This document shows positions 35,967-44,639 of a stretch of DNA of 64,000 nt, piece after piece. The DNA is from Parasphingopyxis marina (GTDB lineage Bacteria > Pseudomonadota > Alphaproteobacteria > Sphingomonadales > Sphingomonadaceae). Each line of letters starts with the position of its first letter. Position 1 is the stretch's first letter. The position numbers and the translations under genes are program-made. Below the pieces are notes generated by a model. That model did no database searches, was not told the origin of the DNA, and was given only the letters and a program-made list of their open reading frames with translations. The stretch is from contig NZ_JACJVJ010000002.1 in NCBI RefSeq assembly GCF_014237875.1, forward strand, positions 1,021,300 to 1,085,299, written 5' to 3'.

Positions 35967-37922
35967 CTAGCGCGTGCCGCGAACCACGCCATATTGTTCA
36001 GGCAAGACCACCAGAATGTCGTCCACCTGCACGCTACCGCGCTGGACGACCAGTTCCTGATGGTTGCGCTGTGCATCGCCGGTTTCCGCCTCGATGCAGT
36101 TCCGCCCGTTGCACTGTTCACGGAAACGGTAGCGAATGTAGGAGACGAGCTCGCCCGCCGTCACATTGTGATCGCCATTATCGTCGGCCTGACCGCCCAC
36201 CGCATCGGAGAAGAAGCGCGCGAGATAGCCGCCGGCGCTGAATTCCGAAGCCACAAGGCTCGTCAGATCCTCTTCCGATGAAAACAGCCCCATCATGCCG
36301 GGCCGGGTGATCACGTCGCGCTCGAACCCGCCGGAAAAGCAGCTATCGAGCACGATCATCGCGGTGCCGGCATGAACTTCCGCAAACATGCGCGCCAGCT
36401 CGTCGTCGGTCAGTTCCTCGCCATCGGCGAAGACCAGTGTCTCGTCGCGGCGGTCCAGTTCGCCGGTATCGGTGGCGTCCTCGATCTGGTTGCCGTGGCC
36501 CGAGAAGAAGAAAAGGAAGATGTCGTCGGGCCCGGCCTGCGCCGCAACGCGGCGGAAGGCAGTGCGGAATTCGTCGATCGAAGCGTCCTGGTTGGTGAGC
36601 AGGATGCTCTCCTCGTGCAGCACGCCGAGTTCCTCCAGCTTGCGGTAAAGCTTGGCGGCATCGGTATCGGTGTTGGTGAGGTTGGAGCTGTTGCCGCCAT
36701 AATCGGCGATGCCGACCGTGATCGCGAACACCTGGCGCGCCTCGGGTTCTGCCGGAATCCGCGTCGTGCCTTCGCTCAGCGCCAACCGGAATGCGCCGGT
36801 CGCGCCGGGCGCGTAGCTCGTCGCCGTCACCGTGTAGAGCCCGTCTTCGGCCAGCACCCGCTCATAGCGGCTGTTCAGCGAATCGCCGGTATCGTCGATA
36901 TCCTCCTGCTCGCCACCAGGGCTGCGCAGGATCAGATAGGTATCGAAATCTTCCGAAGAGAGATCGATCGTCACCGGCTGGCCGCGATGGCCCTCGAAGG
37001 AATAGCGCTGCAGATATTCGCCGGTCGCCAGTGTATCGTCATCCTTGCCCAGCTCGGCGGTGATCGCCTGGCCGAATTGCAGCGGCTCGGCATTGCCGGC
37101 GGTTTGCTCGGTATCGGCGTCGCCGTTCCGGTTGATCGCGGTCGCCAGCGTATAGGCTCCGGTTTCGCCGGTACCGTAACTGGTGACGAGAATCCGGTAG
37201 GTACCGGCTTCGGGCAGGGTCGCGACGACCCGGCTGTTGAGCGTCTGCTCGCCCGCCGTCGCGTCGTCGTCGTTGCGCACGACGAAGCCGTCGGCACCCT
37301 CGAGCGCCAGCACCGTATCGAAGCCGCGCGAGTTGAGATGCAGGTCGAGCCGCTGGCCCGCTGTGCCTTCGAACTCGTAATAGTCGACATGACGGCCGCG
37401 CGCATTCTGGTAATCGCTTTCGGCAAGCTCGCCTTCTCGCGTCTGGCCGATACCGATCGACGCCGCCTCGGGCGCGTCCGCCTCGATCGCAAGGCTGTCG
37501 GTCGATACCGCGCCCAGCTGGTAGCTGCCGGTCGCCGCCGCCCGGAAAGAGCGGGCGCGCACCCGCACCACGCCTTCGGCGGGCATCACGATATCGAGCC
37601 GGCTGTTGGTCGTCTCCGAAGCGACATGATCGTCGTCGTTGGAAAGCGTCGTGCCGTCGGGCATCGCGATGCGCAATTCCGTGTCGAAATCGTCGGACGA
37701 GAGCAGCAGCGAGACCTGCGCGCCGGGATCGGCGCGGAGGCGGAATTCGTCATAATATTGCTTGTCGCCATCGACGCTGTCGCCGGTGGTCAGTTCGCCT
37801 TCCAGGGTACGGCCGATGGCGAGATCGCCGTCCTGCGCCTGGCTCTGCGTCGGCAGCGCGAAAGCCAGCGCAACCGCTGCGATTCCCAAGCCTGCGGCTG
37901 CAAATTTGCTCTTCGTCTTCAT
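35967..37922 (-). CDS. secreted caspase-family (C14) protein with three PPC-like domains
   Basis: A 651-residue exported protein. Signal peptide at 1-30. Three repeats of the pre-peptidase C-terminal (PPC) beta-sandwich follow at about 40-150, 165-275 and 300-400, each with the FDT(E/V/Y)L segment after an S(S/R)xDF strand. The caspase p20 fold occupies about 415-630, with the catalytic dyad His476 in FSGHGNQ and Cys528 in LDSCFSGGF. The ATG at 37922 is preferred (GGGGA 5 bases upstream); ATG 37934 and 37961 are alternatives. The domain order suggests adhesion followed by proteolysis in the periplasm or outside. Its substrate is unknown. Confidence 0.9.
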   Translation of the reverse strand: MKTKSKFAAAGLGIAAVALAFALPTQSQAQDGDLAIGRTLEGELTTGDSVDGDKQYYDEFRLRADPGAQVSLLLSSDDFDTELRIAMPDGTTLSNDDDHVASETTNSRLDIVMPAEGVVRVRARSFRAAATGSYQLGAVSTDSLAIEADAPEAASIGIGQTREGELAESDYQNARGRHVDYYEFEGTAGQRLDLHLNSRGFDTVLALEGADGFVVRNDDDATAGEQTLNSRVVATLPEAGTYRILVTSYGTGETGAYTLATAINRNGDADTEQTAGNAEPLQFGQAITAELGKDDDTLATGEYLQRYSFEGHRGQPVTIDLSSEDFDTYLILRSPGGEQEDIDDTGDSLNSRYERVLAEDGLYTVTATSYAPGATGAFRLALSEGTTRIPAEPEARQVFAITVGIADYGGNSSNLTNTDTDAAKLYRKLEELGVLHEESILLTNQDASIDEFRTAFRRVAAQAGPDDIFLFFFSGHGNQIEDATDTGELDRRDETLVFADGEELTDDELARMFAEVHAGTAMIVLDSCFSGGFERDVITRPGMMGLFSSEEDLTSLVASEFSAGGYLARFFSDAVGGQADDNGDHNVTAGELVSYIRYRFREQCNGRNCIEAETGDAQRNHQELVVQRGSVQVDDILVVLPEQYGVVRGTR

Positions 37923-38076
37923 GTCAGTCCCCATTCTGCCGACCCTCGACCGCGCTAGCATGGCTGCGGTGAAGCGGGGCTGAACGACGATAAAGCGTTA
38001 AGACCCGTTCGCCATGGCCATAATCGGCCTTTCCTCAACAAACTATGATCTGCGGCACAGTTTCACGCCTCCGGCC

Positions 38077-39174
38077 TCAAGCGTCGAAAAAACGCGCCAG
38101 CCGGTCGACAACCGCGCGCCGCTGGGCATCCGGCGTATTGCCGAGCCGGACGACCGTCAGCCGCTGTTCGGGCGAAACGACGACATATTGGCCGAGATGG
38201 CCGACAAGGGAGAAGATCGTATCGGGCCCATGGCCGGGAAACAGGGTAGGCGAATCGTACGGACCGCCCGGGCGGTTGAGCCAGGTCTGGCCGCCATATT
38301 CGGGGTTGCGCGGCGAAGGGGTCAGCATGAAGGCGCGCCACGCGGGCGATATGATCTCGGTCCCATCCGCTGCCGAGCCGGTCCGCAGCACTTCGCCCAG
38401 CCGAGCCCAGTCGCGCGCCGTTGCATGGATCAGGCTACCGCCGATCTGCGTGCCCTGGGCATCGAATTCGAAATAAAGGCTGTGAATGTCCGCCGGCCCG
38501 AGCAGCCGCTGATAAGCGAAACGGCGATAGGCGGCGGCGCGGGCGCCCGGATCCTCGCTATCGGTCAGGGTGTCGGCGATGATCCGCGACAGGATGACGG
38601 TCGTCGCGCTGCTATATTCATATTTATCGCCCGGATTGGCTTCGAGCGGCCGGGCGACCGCATAGCCGGCCATGTCGCCGGCTCCGCTGGTGAACAGCAT
38701 CCGGTTGGTGTCCGAATCCCAGATCGGATCGTTGACCTCGGTATGATCGAGGCCCGAGGCCATATGGAGCAGGTGGCGCAGGGTGATATGGCGGCGCGCA
38801 TCATTTTCGCCCTGCCATTCGGGAACCGGCGCGGGCGCATCGAGATCCAGCCGCCCGTCCTCGACCAGAAAGCCGACAAGGATGGCGGTGACGGTCTTCG
38901 CCATCGACCAGGAGATATAGCGCATATCGGCCGAATAGCCGGGCGCGTACCGTTCGGCGACGATCTCCCCGTCCTGCACGACGATCACGGCGCGCGTCTC
39001 GCCGACGCCCTCATCCTCGAACAGCGCGGTCACCAGCGGATCGAGATCCGCGCGGACGATTGCCGGAGCAGTGGCCGCTTCGGCCTCCTCGCCGGGCTGC
39101 ACATCGGCAACCGGCGCGGCGGTGCCGAGCAGCAAAGGTAACGTCAGCGGAACGAGCCATCTTTGCATCGTCAT
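38077..39174 (-). CDS. serine hydrolase, beta-lactamase (class C) family
   Basis: A 365-residue exported protein with an N-terminal hydrophobic signal (about 5-20). The penicillin-binding fold is indicated by Ser90-Met-Ala-Lys93 (SxxK), a Tyr-x-Ser-like KYEYSS near residue 190, and HLLHMASGLDH. Such enzymes are esterases, amidases or DD-peptidases rather than resistance enzymes in most cases. It is divergent from the small anchored protein gene with only 24 bases between the start codons. No strong ribosome-binding site precedes ATG 39174 or 39168. Confidence 0.85.
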   Translation of the reverse strand: MTMQRWLVPLTLPLLLGTAAPVADVQPGEEAEAATAPAIVRADLDPLVTALFEDEGVGETRAVIVVQDGEIVAERYAPGYSADMRYISWSMAKTVTAILVGFLVEDGRLDLDAPAPVPEWQGENDARRHITLRHLLHMASGLDHTEVNDPIWDSDTNRMLFTSGAGDMAGYAVARPLEANPGDKYEYSSATTVILSRIIADTLTDSEDPGARAAAYRRFAYQRLLGPADIHSLYFEFDAQGTQIGGSLIHATARDWARLGEVLRTGSAADGTEIISPAWRAFMLTPSPRNPEYGGQTWLNRPGGPYDSPTLFPGHGPDTIFSLVGHLGQYVVVSPEQRLTVVRLGNTPDAQRRAVVDRLARFFDA

Positions 39175-39198
39175 TGCGCCACGCTACGTCTCACGCCG

Positions 39199-39534
39199 AT
39201 GAAAGTGAAGCGGCCAATTCTGATCGGCTCCGTCGCCGTCCTGCTCGTCCTGCTGGGCGCGGCGATCCTTTACGGCATCCGCATGAAGCCGACGATCGAA
39301 CTGGGTGTCGGCTATGGCGCACATGTCATCTGCTCCTGCCGTTATATCGGCGGGCGGGACATGGAGAGCTGCTACAATGACTATGAGCCCGGCATGGAAG
39401 CGATCTCGATAAGCGAGAACGAAGCGGAGAAACGCATCACCGCCAGCGTTCCCCTGCTTGCCAGCCGCTCGGCGCAGTTCCGCGAGGGGCTGGGCTGCGT
39501 CTTGGAGCCGCTACCCGCCGAGGACGATCGCTAG
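39199..39534 (+). CDS. small anchored protein resembling the N-terminal module of serine hydrolases
   Basis: A 111-residue protein with one N-terminal transmembrane helix (about 7-24) and a short extracytoplasmic part with four cysteines (CSC, ESC and LGC). The pattern C-S-C-x(3)-GGRD-x(30-40)-FREGLGC resembles, from memory, the N-terminal appendage found before the SxxK domain of many sphingomonad serine hydrolases. The adjacent divergent gene encodes such a hydrolase without it. The ATG at 39199 has no ribosome-binding site; a TTGCAT/TACGTC promoter pair ends 8 bases before it, consistent with a leaderless transcript. Confidence 0.6.
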   Translation: MKVKRPILIGSVAVLLVLLGAAILYGIRMKPTIELGVGYGAHVICSCRYIGGRDMESCYNDYEPGMEAISISENEAEKRITASVPLLASRSAQFREGLGCVLEPLPAEDDR

Positions 39535-39911
39535 CCCGCCCAGTTCGGCTTGCCGGTCCGCCACCAGGCGATCACGAACAGGATTGCCAGGGCAAGGTCG
39601 AACAGCGAGGCCCCGAAGACCGGCATGCCAACGCGGCCCTGCAGGTAGAGCGCAGCGCTGGACGTGGCAAAGGAGAGCTTACCCGCCGCCCCGATGAGCA
39701 TGACCGGGCGGTAGCGGAGCGGATCATAGGCGATCAGCCCATAGAGAAACTGCCAGGCCAGGGTCACGCCGACAAAACCGTAATAGGTTTCGGGATGGGC
39801 GATCGGCGGCGGGAAATACTCGCCGATCCAGCGTTCGAGGAAATAGAGCGGAGCAATGACGGCGATGCCCCAGATCGCGGCGATACCGAAAATCCACCGC
39901 GCCAAACGCAT
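39531..39911 (-). CDS. small integral membrane protein, four helices
   Basis: A 126-residue hydrophobic protein with four predicted helices, conserved YYGFVGVTLAWQFLYG and a short basic C-terminus. I do not recognise a named function; similar proteins are annotated only as hypothetical. Its start overlaps the mnmA stop by one base, so it is read from the mnmA transcript. Its stop shares CTAG with the convergent gene at 39199. Confidence 0.7.
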   Translation of the reverse strand: MRLARWIFGIAAIWGIAVIAPLYFLERWIGEYFPPPIAHPETYYGFVGVTLAWQFLYGLIAYDPLRYRPVMLIGAAGKLSFATSSAALYLQGRVGMPVFGASLFDLALAILFVIAWWRTGKPNWAG

Positions 39912-41032
39912 CAGGCCGCCAGCGCCTCTTCGGCTGCCACCGTCTCGGCGATCCAGCCGCCCCCTAATATCCGGTCGCCGGAATAGAGTACGGCCGCCTG
40001 TCCCGGTGAGACGCCATATTCGGGCATATCGAAAACCAGCATCGCGCCGTCGAAACGCGCGGACACAGGCTTGGCCAGAGAACGCACCTTGGCAGTCATC
40101 GGCCCCTCGAATGCCTCTCCCAGCCAGTTCACGTCCTCGATCCGGGCGGCGGCCACCGCGAGCGCGCTTTTCGGACCGACAACGACACGCCTAGTCTCGG
40201 GCTCCAGCCGCACGACATAAAGCGGTTCGGGCTGGCCGCCGATCTCCAGCCCCCGGCGCTGGCCGACGGTGAAATGGATCAGCCCCTGATGCGCGCCGAG
40301 CACGGTACCGTCGCGGGTAACGATCTCGCCGCCCTCGCCCGCCTCGGGGCGCACTTTCTTGACGATCTTGGCGTAATCGCCATCGGGCACGAAGCAGATA
40401 TCCTGGCTGTCGGGCTTCATCGCGACGGCGAGGCCGAGTTCCCTGGCGATCTCGCGCACCTCCTGCTTGGGCATGCCGCCCAGCGGAAAACGCAGATAAT
40501 CAAGCTGGTCCGGCGTCGTCGCAAACAGGAAATAGCTCTGATCGCGCGCCGGATCGGCGCCGCGGTGCAGCTCCGCGCCATTTTCCCCCATCACGCGGCG
40601 GACATAATGGCCGGTCGCGAGGCAATCGGCGCCGAGATCCCGTGCCATGCCGAGCAGATCCTTGAACTTCACGCCCTGGTTGCAGCGAATGCAGGGGATC
40701 GGCGTGCGGCCCGCCATATATTCATCCGCGAAATCGTCGATCACCGATTCCCGGAACCGGCTTTCATAGTCGAACACATAATGGGCGATGCCGAGCTTTT
40801 CGGCGACTGCGCGCGCATCGCGGATATCCTGCCCTGCGCAGCAACTCCCCGTCCGGCCGGTCGCCTCACCATGATCGTAGAGCTGCAGGGTGATGCCGAT
40901 CACCTCCGCGCCAGTCTTCGCGGCAAGCGCGGCAACCACCGAGGAATCGACGCCGCCGGACATGGCGACGACGATCCGGCATTCATCCGCGGGGCGGGAA
41001 AGCTGAAAATCGGGCTGGGACATGACGCCCAT
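39911..41032 (-). CDS. mnmA: tRNA-specific 2-thiouridylase MnmA
   Basis: A 373-residue enzyme that thiolates U34 of Lys, Glu and Gln tRNAs. The PP-loop SGGVDS is at 25-30, the first catalytic Cys in [11 protein letters not shown], and the later [11 protein letters not shown] segment is canonical. The C-terminal beta-barrel carries [19 protein letters not shown]. The start is at 41032 or 41023 (Met-Ser-Gln-Pro); neither has a clear ribosome-binding site. Confidence 0.95.
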   Translation of the reverse strand: MGVMSQPDFQLSRPADECRIVVAMSGGVDSSVVAALAAKTGAEVIGITLQLYDHGEATGRTGSCCAGQDIRDARAVAEKLGIAHYVFDYESRFRESVIDDFADEYMAGRTPIPCIRCNQGVKFKDLLGMARDLGADCLATGHYVRRVMGENGAELHRGADPARDQSYFLFATTPDQLDYLRFPLGGMPKQEVREIARELGLAVAMKPDSQDICFVPDGDYAKIVKKVRPEAGEGGEIVTRDGTVLGAHQGLIHFTVGQRRGLEIGGQPEPLYVVRLEPETRRVVVGPKSALAVAAARIEDVNWLGEAFEGPMTAKVRSLAKPVSARFDGAMLVFDMPEYGVSPGQAAVLYSGDRILGGGWIAETVAAEEALAA

Positions 41033-41181
41033 TTAGTATGCCCGGGCGCCGCGCGCAAAGGTCCGTTTGCCGCACATTATGGCCCTGATAACCAAAACCC
41101 GCCGATTCCGCGCGGATTCATGACCAAAGCGTTGCCTGTGCCTTTACCACGTTTTCAGCCTTGCTCCCTAGAGTGGCCGAT

Positions 41182-41490
41182 ATGGACCTGGGATATACCC
41201 CTTTTCGAAAGCGCTTCGCCGTCAATACCGACGTCGGCATCGATTTCCGTGCGCTCGTCGCGTTTCTCGCCGCTGCACAGGCCGTACAGCCCACCGCACG
41301 GCTGGCGGCGCGACTGGCGATCGGCGGCGATCGCCAGATTGCCGCGCGGGAATCTCTGATCGAGATTTTTGCTCCCAGGGCGGATCGCAAAGGGCTTGGC
41401 AGTGTCCCGCAGGGAGAAACTTTGCGCGGAAGCTTTAATCCCTCCGTGCCAATTTCGAACGCCCCGTCAATCATTCAGAAAGCCTGGTAA
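41182..41490 (+). CDS. possible small protein, low confidence
   Basis: An ATG-initiated frame of 102 residues (starting Met-Asp-Leu-Gly-Tyr-Thr-Pro) has a GC-biased third position in its first 60 codons and a plausible Ala-rich helix with VQPTARLAARLAIGG. The last third has less typical codon use, no ribosome-binding site is evident, and a 119-codon frame runs opposite. No family is recognised. It may be a chance frame. Confidence 0.25.
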   Translation: MDLGYTPFRKRFAVNTDVGIDFRALVAFLAAAQAVQPTARLAARLAIGGDRQIAARESLIEIFAPRADRKGLGSVPQGETLRGSFNPSVPISNAPSIIQKAW

Positions 41491-41504
41491 AGTGTCTGTT
41501 TACC
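41486..41504. promoter_or_regulatory. perfect dyad GGTAAA-N7-TTTACC upstream of sciP
   Basis: A 19-base perfect inverted repeat whose inner part, TAAA-N7-TTTA, differs by one base per half from the CtrA consensus TTAA-N7-TTAA. It lies 101 bases upstream of the sciP start codon at 41605. CtrA control of sciP is known in Caulobacter, so this is a candidate regulator site. Confidence 0.5.
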
Positions 41505-41604
41505 TTGGCATTTTAGGGTTCTTTCAACGAGCTTTGCTTACAAGGCGTTCATCGTAATGAACACACAGGCGCAAAGGTCGGCTGACCCGAGTTTTGAGGA
41601 AAGT

Positions 41605-41904
41605 ATGATCGAGAACCAAAAAATCCGTCCTGAGCAGGTTATCGGCCCGTTGGGCGAACCGCTCACGCTCAATTCCCTGCCGCCGCCCAATACGCGGCGT
41701 TGGGTCGTTCGGCGCAAGGCGGAAGTCGTCGCTGCAGTCAATGGCGGCCTGCTGTCGGTCGACGAGGCTTGCGAGCGCTATGGGCTGACTGTCGAGGAAT
41801 TCGCCAGCTGGCAGCGCGCCATCGATCGTTCGGGCATGCCCGGACTGCGCGTGACGCGCATCCAGCACTACAAGTCGCTCTACGAACGCCAGCAGAAATA
41901 TTAG
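41605..41904 (+). CDS. sciP: DUF1153 cell-cycle regulator, SciP-type
   Basis: A 99-residue helix-turn-helix protein. The core LPPPNTRRWVVRRKAEVVAA, the GLLSVDEACERYGLTVEEF helix-turn-helix and the SWQRAIDRSGMPGLRVTR segment match SciP of Caulobacter, which inhibits CtrA-dependent transcription and helps set cell-cycle timing. The ATG at 41605 has GAGGA 4 bases upstream; the longer frame from 41557 lacks this. It is followed by a strong terminator at 41961-42005, giving a monocistronic unit. Confidence 0.88.
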   Translation: MIENQKIRPEQVIGPLGEPLTLNSLPPPNTRRWVVRRKAEVVAAVNGGLLSVDEACERYGLTVEEFASWQRAIDRSGMPGLRVTRIQHYKSLYERQQKY

Positions 41905-41960
41905 AGCCGCCCCTTCACGAACATGCACGCACGGCCGAGCAGCGGCCTCCGCGAGCAACG

Positions 41961-42005
41961 ATTCCCCGGTCGCCATCTCCGTCGGCGGCCGGGGAATTTG
42001 TTTTT
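41961..42005 (+). terminator. rho-independent terminator of sciP
   Basis: ATTCCCCGG (41961-41969) pairs with CCGGGGAAT (41989-41997), with a secondary inner stem, followed by TTTGTTTTT. It is 57 bases after the sciP stop. Confidence 0.85.
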
Positions 42006-42135
42006 GGGATCAGAGGGTTTACTCTTATCCGCAGCGGATCGATTCGATAGCCGGCCGCACCGTTTATCGAGAGCCGGCATTGTCGCGATCCCGCGGGAAG
42101 CTTTGCCGATCTGGCGAAGCAAGAGGGAGGTTCGC

Positions 42136-42411
42136 ATGATCAATTTCATCATTGCCCTGGTCGTCGGCGGCGTCATCGGCTGGCTCGCCAGCATCGTCAT
42201 GAACCGCGACGCATCGATGGGCATTTTCTGGAACGTTATCGTCGGCTGTGTCGGCTCAATCCTCGGCCGGTTCCTGTTCAGCGTCCTGACGGGCGGCACC
42301 GCGCGGCTGCGGGACGCCCCCTTCCAGCCAATGACCTTGCTCGTTGCCTTTGGCGGGGCGATCGTGCTGCTGGCGATCGTCAACCTGATTAAGCGCGGAC
42401 GCGTACGTTAG
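42136..42411 (+). CDS. GlsB/YeaQ/YmgE family small membrane protein
   Basis: A 91-residue protein with three hydrophobic helices; the first contains the family signature VVGGVIGWLAS and the second NVIVGCVGSILGRFL. These transglycosylase-associated proteins are often general-stress induced, of unknown mechanism. The ATG at 42136 follows GGGAGG. It ends just before a bidirectional terminator shared with the SIMPL gene. Confidence 0.88.
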   Translation: MINFIIALVVGGVIGWLASIVMNRDASMGIFWNVIVGCVGSILGRFLFSVLTGGTARLRDAPFQPMTLLVAFGGAIVLLAIVNLIKRGRVR

Positions 42412-42435
42412 CGCCGACCGGCGATGGAAGACCGA

Positions 42436-42468
42436 AAAGGGCGCGCGGCGAAATTCCGCGCGCCCTTT
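42436..42468. terminator. bidirectional terminator between GlsB-type and SIMPL genes
   Basis: AAAGGGCGCGCGG pairs with CCGCGCGCCCTTT (13-bp perfect stem, 7-base loop), with further T-rich bases on the plus strand. It lies between convergent stops at 42411 and 42476. Confidence 0.85.
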
Positions 42469-42475
42469 CGTCTTT

Positions 42476-43189
42476 CTAGCGCAGTTCGAACGTCACCGAG
42501 AGCGTGGCCGACAACCTTTGCTCGCCCGGCGCGATCTGCAGCGCGGTATCGGATTCGGCCATTGCCATGGCGCGATTGGCCATCGGCATGGGCGGCCGGG
42601 CGGCGCCGGTTTCGCTGATTGCGACAATTCTCTCGACGCGCATGCCGGCCGCCTGTGCATAGAGTTCGGCCCGGGCCCGCGCCCTGCTGATCGCGTCGCG
42701 GCGCGCTTCGTCGAGCGCGGCTTCCGGCTCGTCGACTTCCAGGCTCGGCCCGTTGATCTGGTTCACGCCCTGCCCGACCAAGGTGTCGATGATCGTTCCG
42801 GCCCTTTCGACGTCGCGGAAGCGGACGCTGAGCTGGTTCGAGGCGGTATAACCCAGTAGCTGCGGTTCGCTGCGATCGGAATAGTCGTACCGGGCGTTGA
42901 GGTTTATCGAGGCGGTCTGGATGTCGCGCTCCTCTATTCCCGCGCGGCGCAGCGCGGAAAAGACGGCGGCCATGCGGCGGTTATTTTCGGCGAAGGCGGC
43001 GGCCGCAGTCGGCGCTTCGGTGACGACCCCGGCATTGACGATCGCGAGGTCCGGCACCTGGCGCGATTCGCCGGTCGCGACGATATCCAGCCGCGTGCCT
43101 TCGATGGCGAGCGGGATGTCGGCGGTTTGCGCGGCGGCCGGCGCCGCCAGCGCACAGGACGCGGCGAGGGCTAGAAGTGCGGTTTTCAT
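42476..43189 (-). CDS. SIMPL (DUF541) domain periplasmic protein
   Basis: A 237-residue exported protein with a signal peptide ending near Ala20 (APAAAQ). The SIMPL/YggE fold is indicated by GESRQVPDLAIVNAGV, the FAENNRRMAAVFSALRRAGI helix, DIQTASINLNARYDY, GYTASNQLSVRFRD and the DARRDAISRARARAE-type helix. Members form oligomers and affect oxidative stress or envelope functions. The start at 43189 follows GGAGGAGA; upstream frame to 43327 is discarded. It is divergent from the RND adaptor gene. Confidence 0.9.
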   Translation of the reverse strand: MKTALLALAASCALAAPAAAQTADIPLAIEGTRLDIVATGESRQVPDLAIVNAGVVTEAPTAAAAFAENNRRMAAVFSALRRAGIEERDIQTASINLNARYDYSDRSEPQLLGYTASNQLSVRFRDVERAGTIIDTLVGQGVNQINGPSLEVDEPEAALDEARRDAISRARARAELYAQAAGMRVERIVAISETGAARPPMPMANRAMAMAESDTALQIAPGEQRLSATLSVTFELR

Positions 43190-43351
43190 AAAAAATCTCC
43201 TCCAATTCGGTTGCGCCCGAAAGCGGGCTTTCCTTCCCAACGCGTGGAGCAAAGCAATGGTTTCGCTTCGATGAACGGTCGATTTCCTGCTGCGTGCCAC
43301 CTTGATTTTGCACTGCAAAAAACGCAATGAACCCGCAGATTCACATACGGC

Positions 43352-43380
43352 TTGAGCCTTGTGTTATATTCATGTAATAC
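43352..43380 (+). promoter_or_regulatory. promoter of the RND efflux operon with an overlapping dyad
   Basis: TTGAGC, 17 bases, TAATAC: good -35 and -10 elements 45 bases upstream of the adaptor start. An imperfect 20-base dyad (GTGTTATATT facing CATGTAATAC, 7 of 10 pairs) spans 43361-43380, covering the spacer and -10. This is the normal position for a TetR-type or similar local repressor, although no such gene is adjacent. Confidence 0.55.
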
Positions 43381-43424
43381 AGCACGACAGTGAAGGCAGA
43401 GCGGAGTTGGCCAGGGTGGCAGAT

Positions 43425-44630
43425 ATGAATGTCGAACAGAGTTTCGAAAGCGCGGCTCCGATGAGCGAGTTCGAAGCGGAAGAACGCCGGGCAGACCGGC
43501 GTCGCCGCTTCGTCATCATCGGCGTGGTGATCGCCGCGCTGGCGCTGCTCGCGGTCTATTTCATGTTTTCCGGCGGGTCCGGCGAAAACGCCGGTGCCGC
43601 AGCCGGCGAAGACGGTCCCGCGCGCACCTTGCCGACGGTTACCGTCGTCGTCCCGGGCTCGCAGTCGATCTCCAACACGATCACGGCCAGCGGCACGCTC
43701 GATGCGCGCCGCGCGATGCCGGTCGGCGTCGCGGGCGAAGGCGGCCAGATCCTGCGGGTCTATGTCGACGCCGGAGACTGGGTCCGGGCCGGCCAGATCC
43801 TCGCCTCGATCGAAAGCTCGGTCCAGTCGCAGCAGGTAAGCTCGGCAGCGGCCCAGGTCGAAGTCGCCCGGTCCGATCTCGCGCTCGCCCAGGCCGAACT
43901 CGATCGCGCGCTCCAGCTCGTCGAACGCGGCTTCATCAGCCAGGCCGATATCGACCGCAAAACGGCGACCCGCGATGCCGCGCGGGCGCGCGTCAACGTC
44001 GCCGGGGCGCAGCTCAACGAATTGCGCGCGCGGGCCGGCAGGCTTGCCATCCGCGCGCCTGCCGCCGGGCTCGTGCTCGAACGCAACGCCGAACCCGGCC
44101 AGGTGGTGAGCGCCGGATCGGGCGCGCTGTTCCTGCTTGCCCAGGGCGGCGAGATGGAAATGAATGCACGGGTTTCCGAAGGCGATCTGCGGCGGCTTTC
44201 GGTCGGCCAGCAGGCGACCGTCACGCCGGTCGGCGCCGCCGAAGCCTTTCTGGGCCAGATCTGGCAGCTTTCGCCGACGATCGATCCGCAAAGCCGGCAG
44301 GGCACGGCGAGCATTGCGCTCAGCTATCGCGAAGGACTGCGCCCCGGCGGCTTCGCCAGCGCCGCGATCGTCGCGGGTTCGGTCAACGCGCCGATGCTGC
44401 CGGAATCCGCGGTGATGAGCGACGAAGACGGCCAGAATTACGTCTTCATCATCGACCAGGATAATCTCGTGGTTCGCCGCGACGTCGAAATCGGCGAGGT
44501 ATCCAATGCCGGCATCACGATCCGCGAAGGCCTGCGCGGCTCCGAGCGGGTGGTCCAGTCGGCAGGCGCCTTCCTGAATATCGGCGACGAGGTGATCCCG
44601 CAGCGCGCGGCCGCCGAAACCGGCAACTAG
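43425..44630 (+). CDS. efflux RND transporter periplasmic adaptor subunit
   Basis: A 401-residue membrane-fusion protein. An uncleaved N-terminal helix (about 31-49, after a cluster of Arg) anchors it, followed by the lipoyl, alpha-hairpin and beta-barrel domains; the lipoyl halves are GEGGQILRVYVDAGDWVRAGQILA and RAGRLAIRAPAAGLV-like segments, and the hairpin lies between about 125 and 190. Start at ATG 43425 or GTG 43416; AGGGTGG precedes the first. It works with the permease 9 bases downstream. No outer-membrane factor gene is present. Confidence 0.93.
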   Translation: MNVEQSFESAAPMSEFEAEERRADRRRRFVIIGVVIAALALLAVYFMFSGGSGENAGAAAGEDGPARTLPTVTVVVPGSQSISNTITASGTLDARRAMPVGVAGEGGQILRVYVDAGDWVRAGQILASIESSVQSQQVSSAAAQVEVARSDLALAQAELDRALQLVERGFISQADIDRKTATRDAARARVNVAGAQLNELRARAGRLAIRAPAAGLVLERNAEPGQVVSAGSGALFLLAQGGEMEMNARVSEGDLRRLSVGQQATVTPVGAAEAFLGQIWQLSPTIDPQSRQGTASIALSYREGLRPGGFASAAIVAGSVNAPMLPESAVMSDEDGQNYVFIIDQDNLVVRRDVEIGEVSNAGITIREGLRGSERVVQSAGAFLNIGDEVIPQRAAAETGN

Positions 44631-44639
44631 GACGGCATT

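Larger units (their letters stand above)
41033..41604. other. 572-base region upstream of sciP without an established gene
   Basis: This is the longest stretch without a firmly supported gene. It contains one low-confidence small ORF (41182-41490) and a perfect dyad (41486-41504). The part 41490-41604 is clearly AT-richer than its surroundings and is probably the sciP control region. Confidence 0.5.

Noticed and set aside
41118-41474. 119-codon minus-strand frame upstream of sciP
   Set aside because: No ribosome-binding site, unusual Arg/Ser composition and a competing plus-strand frame; coding is not supported.
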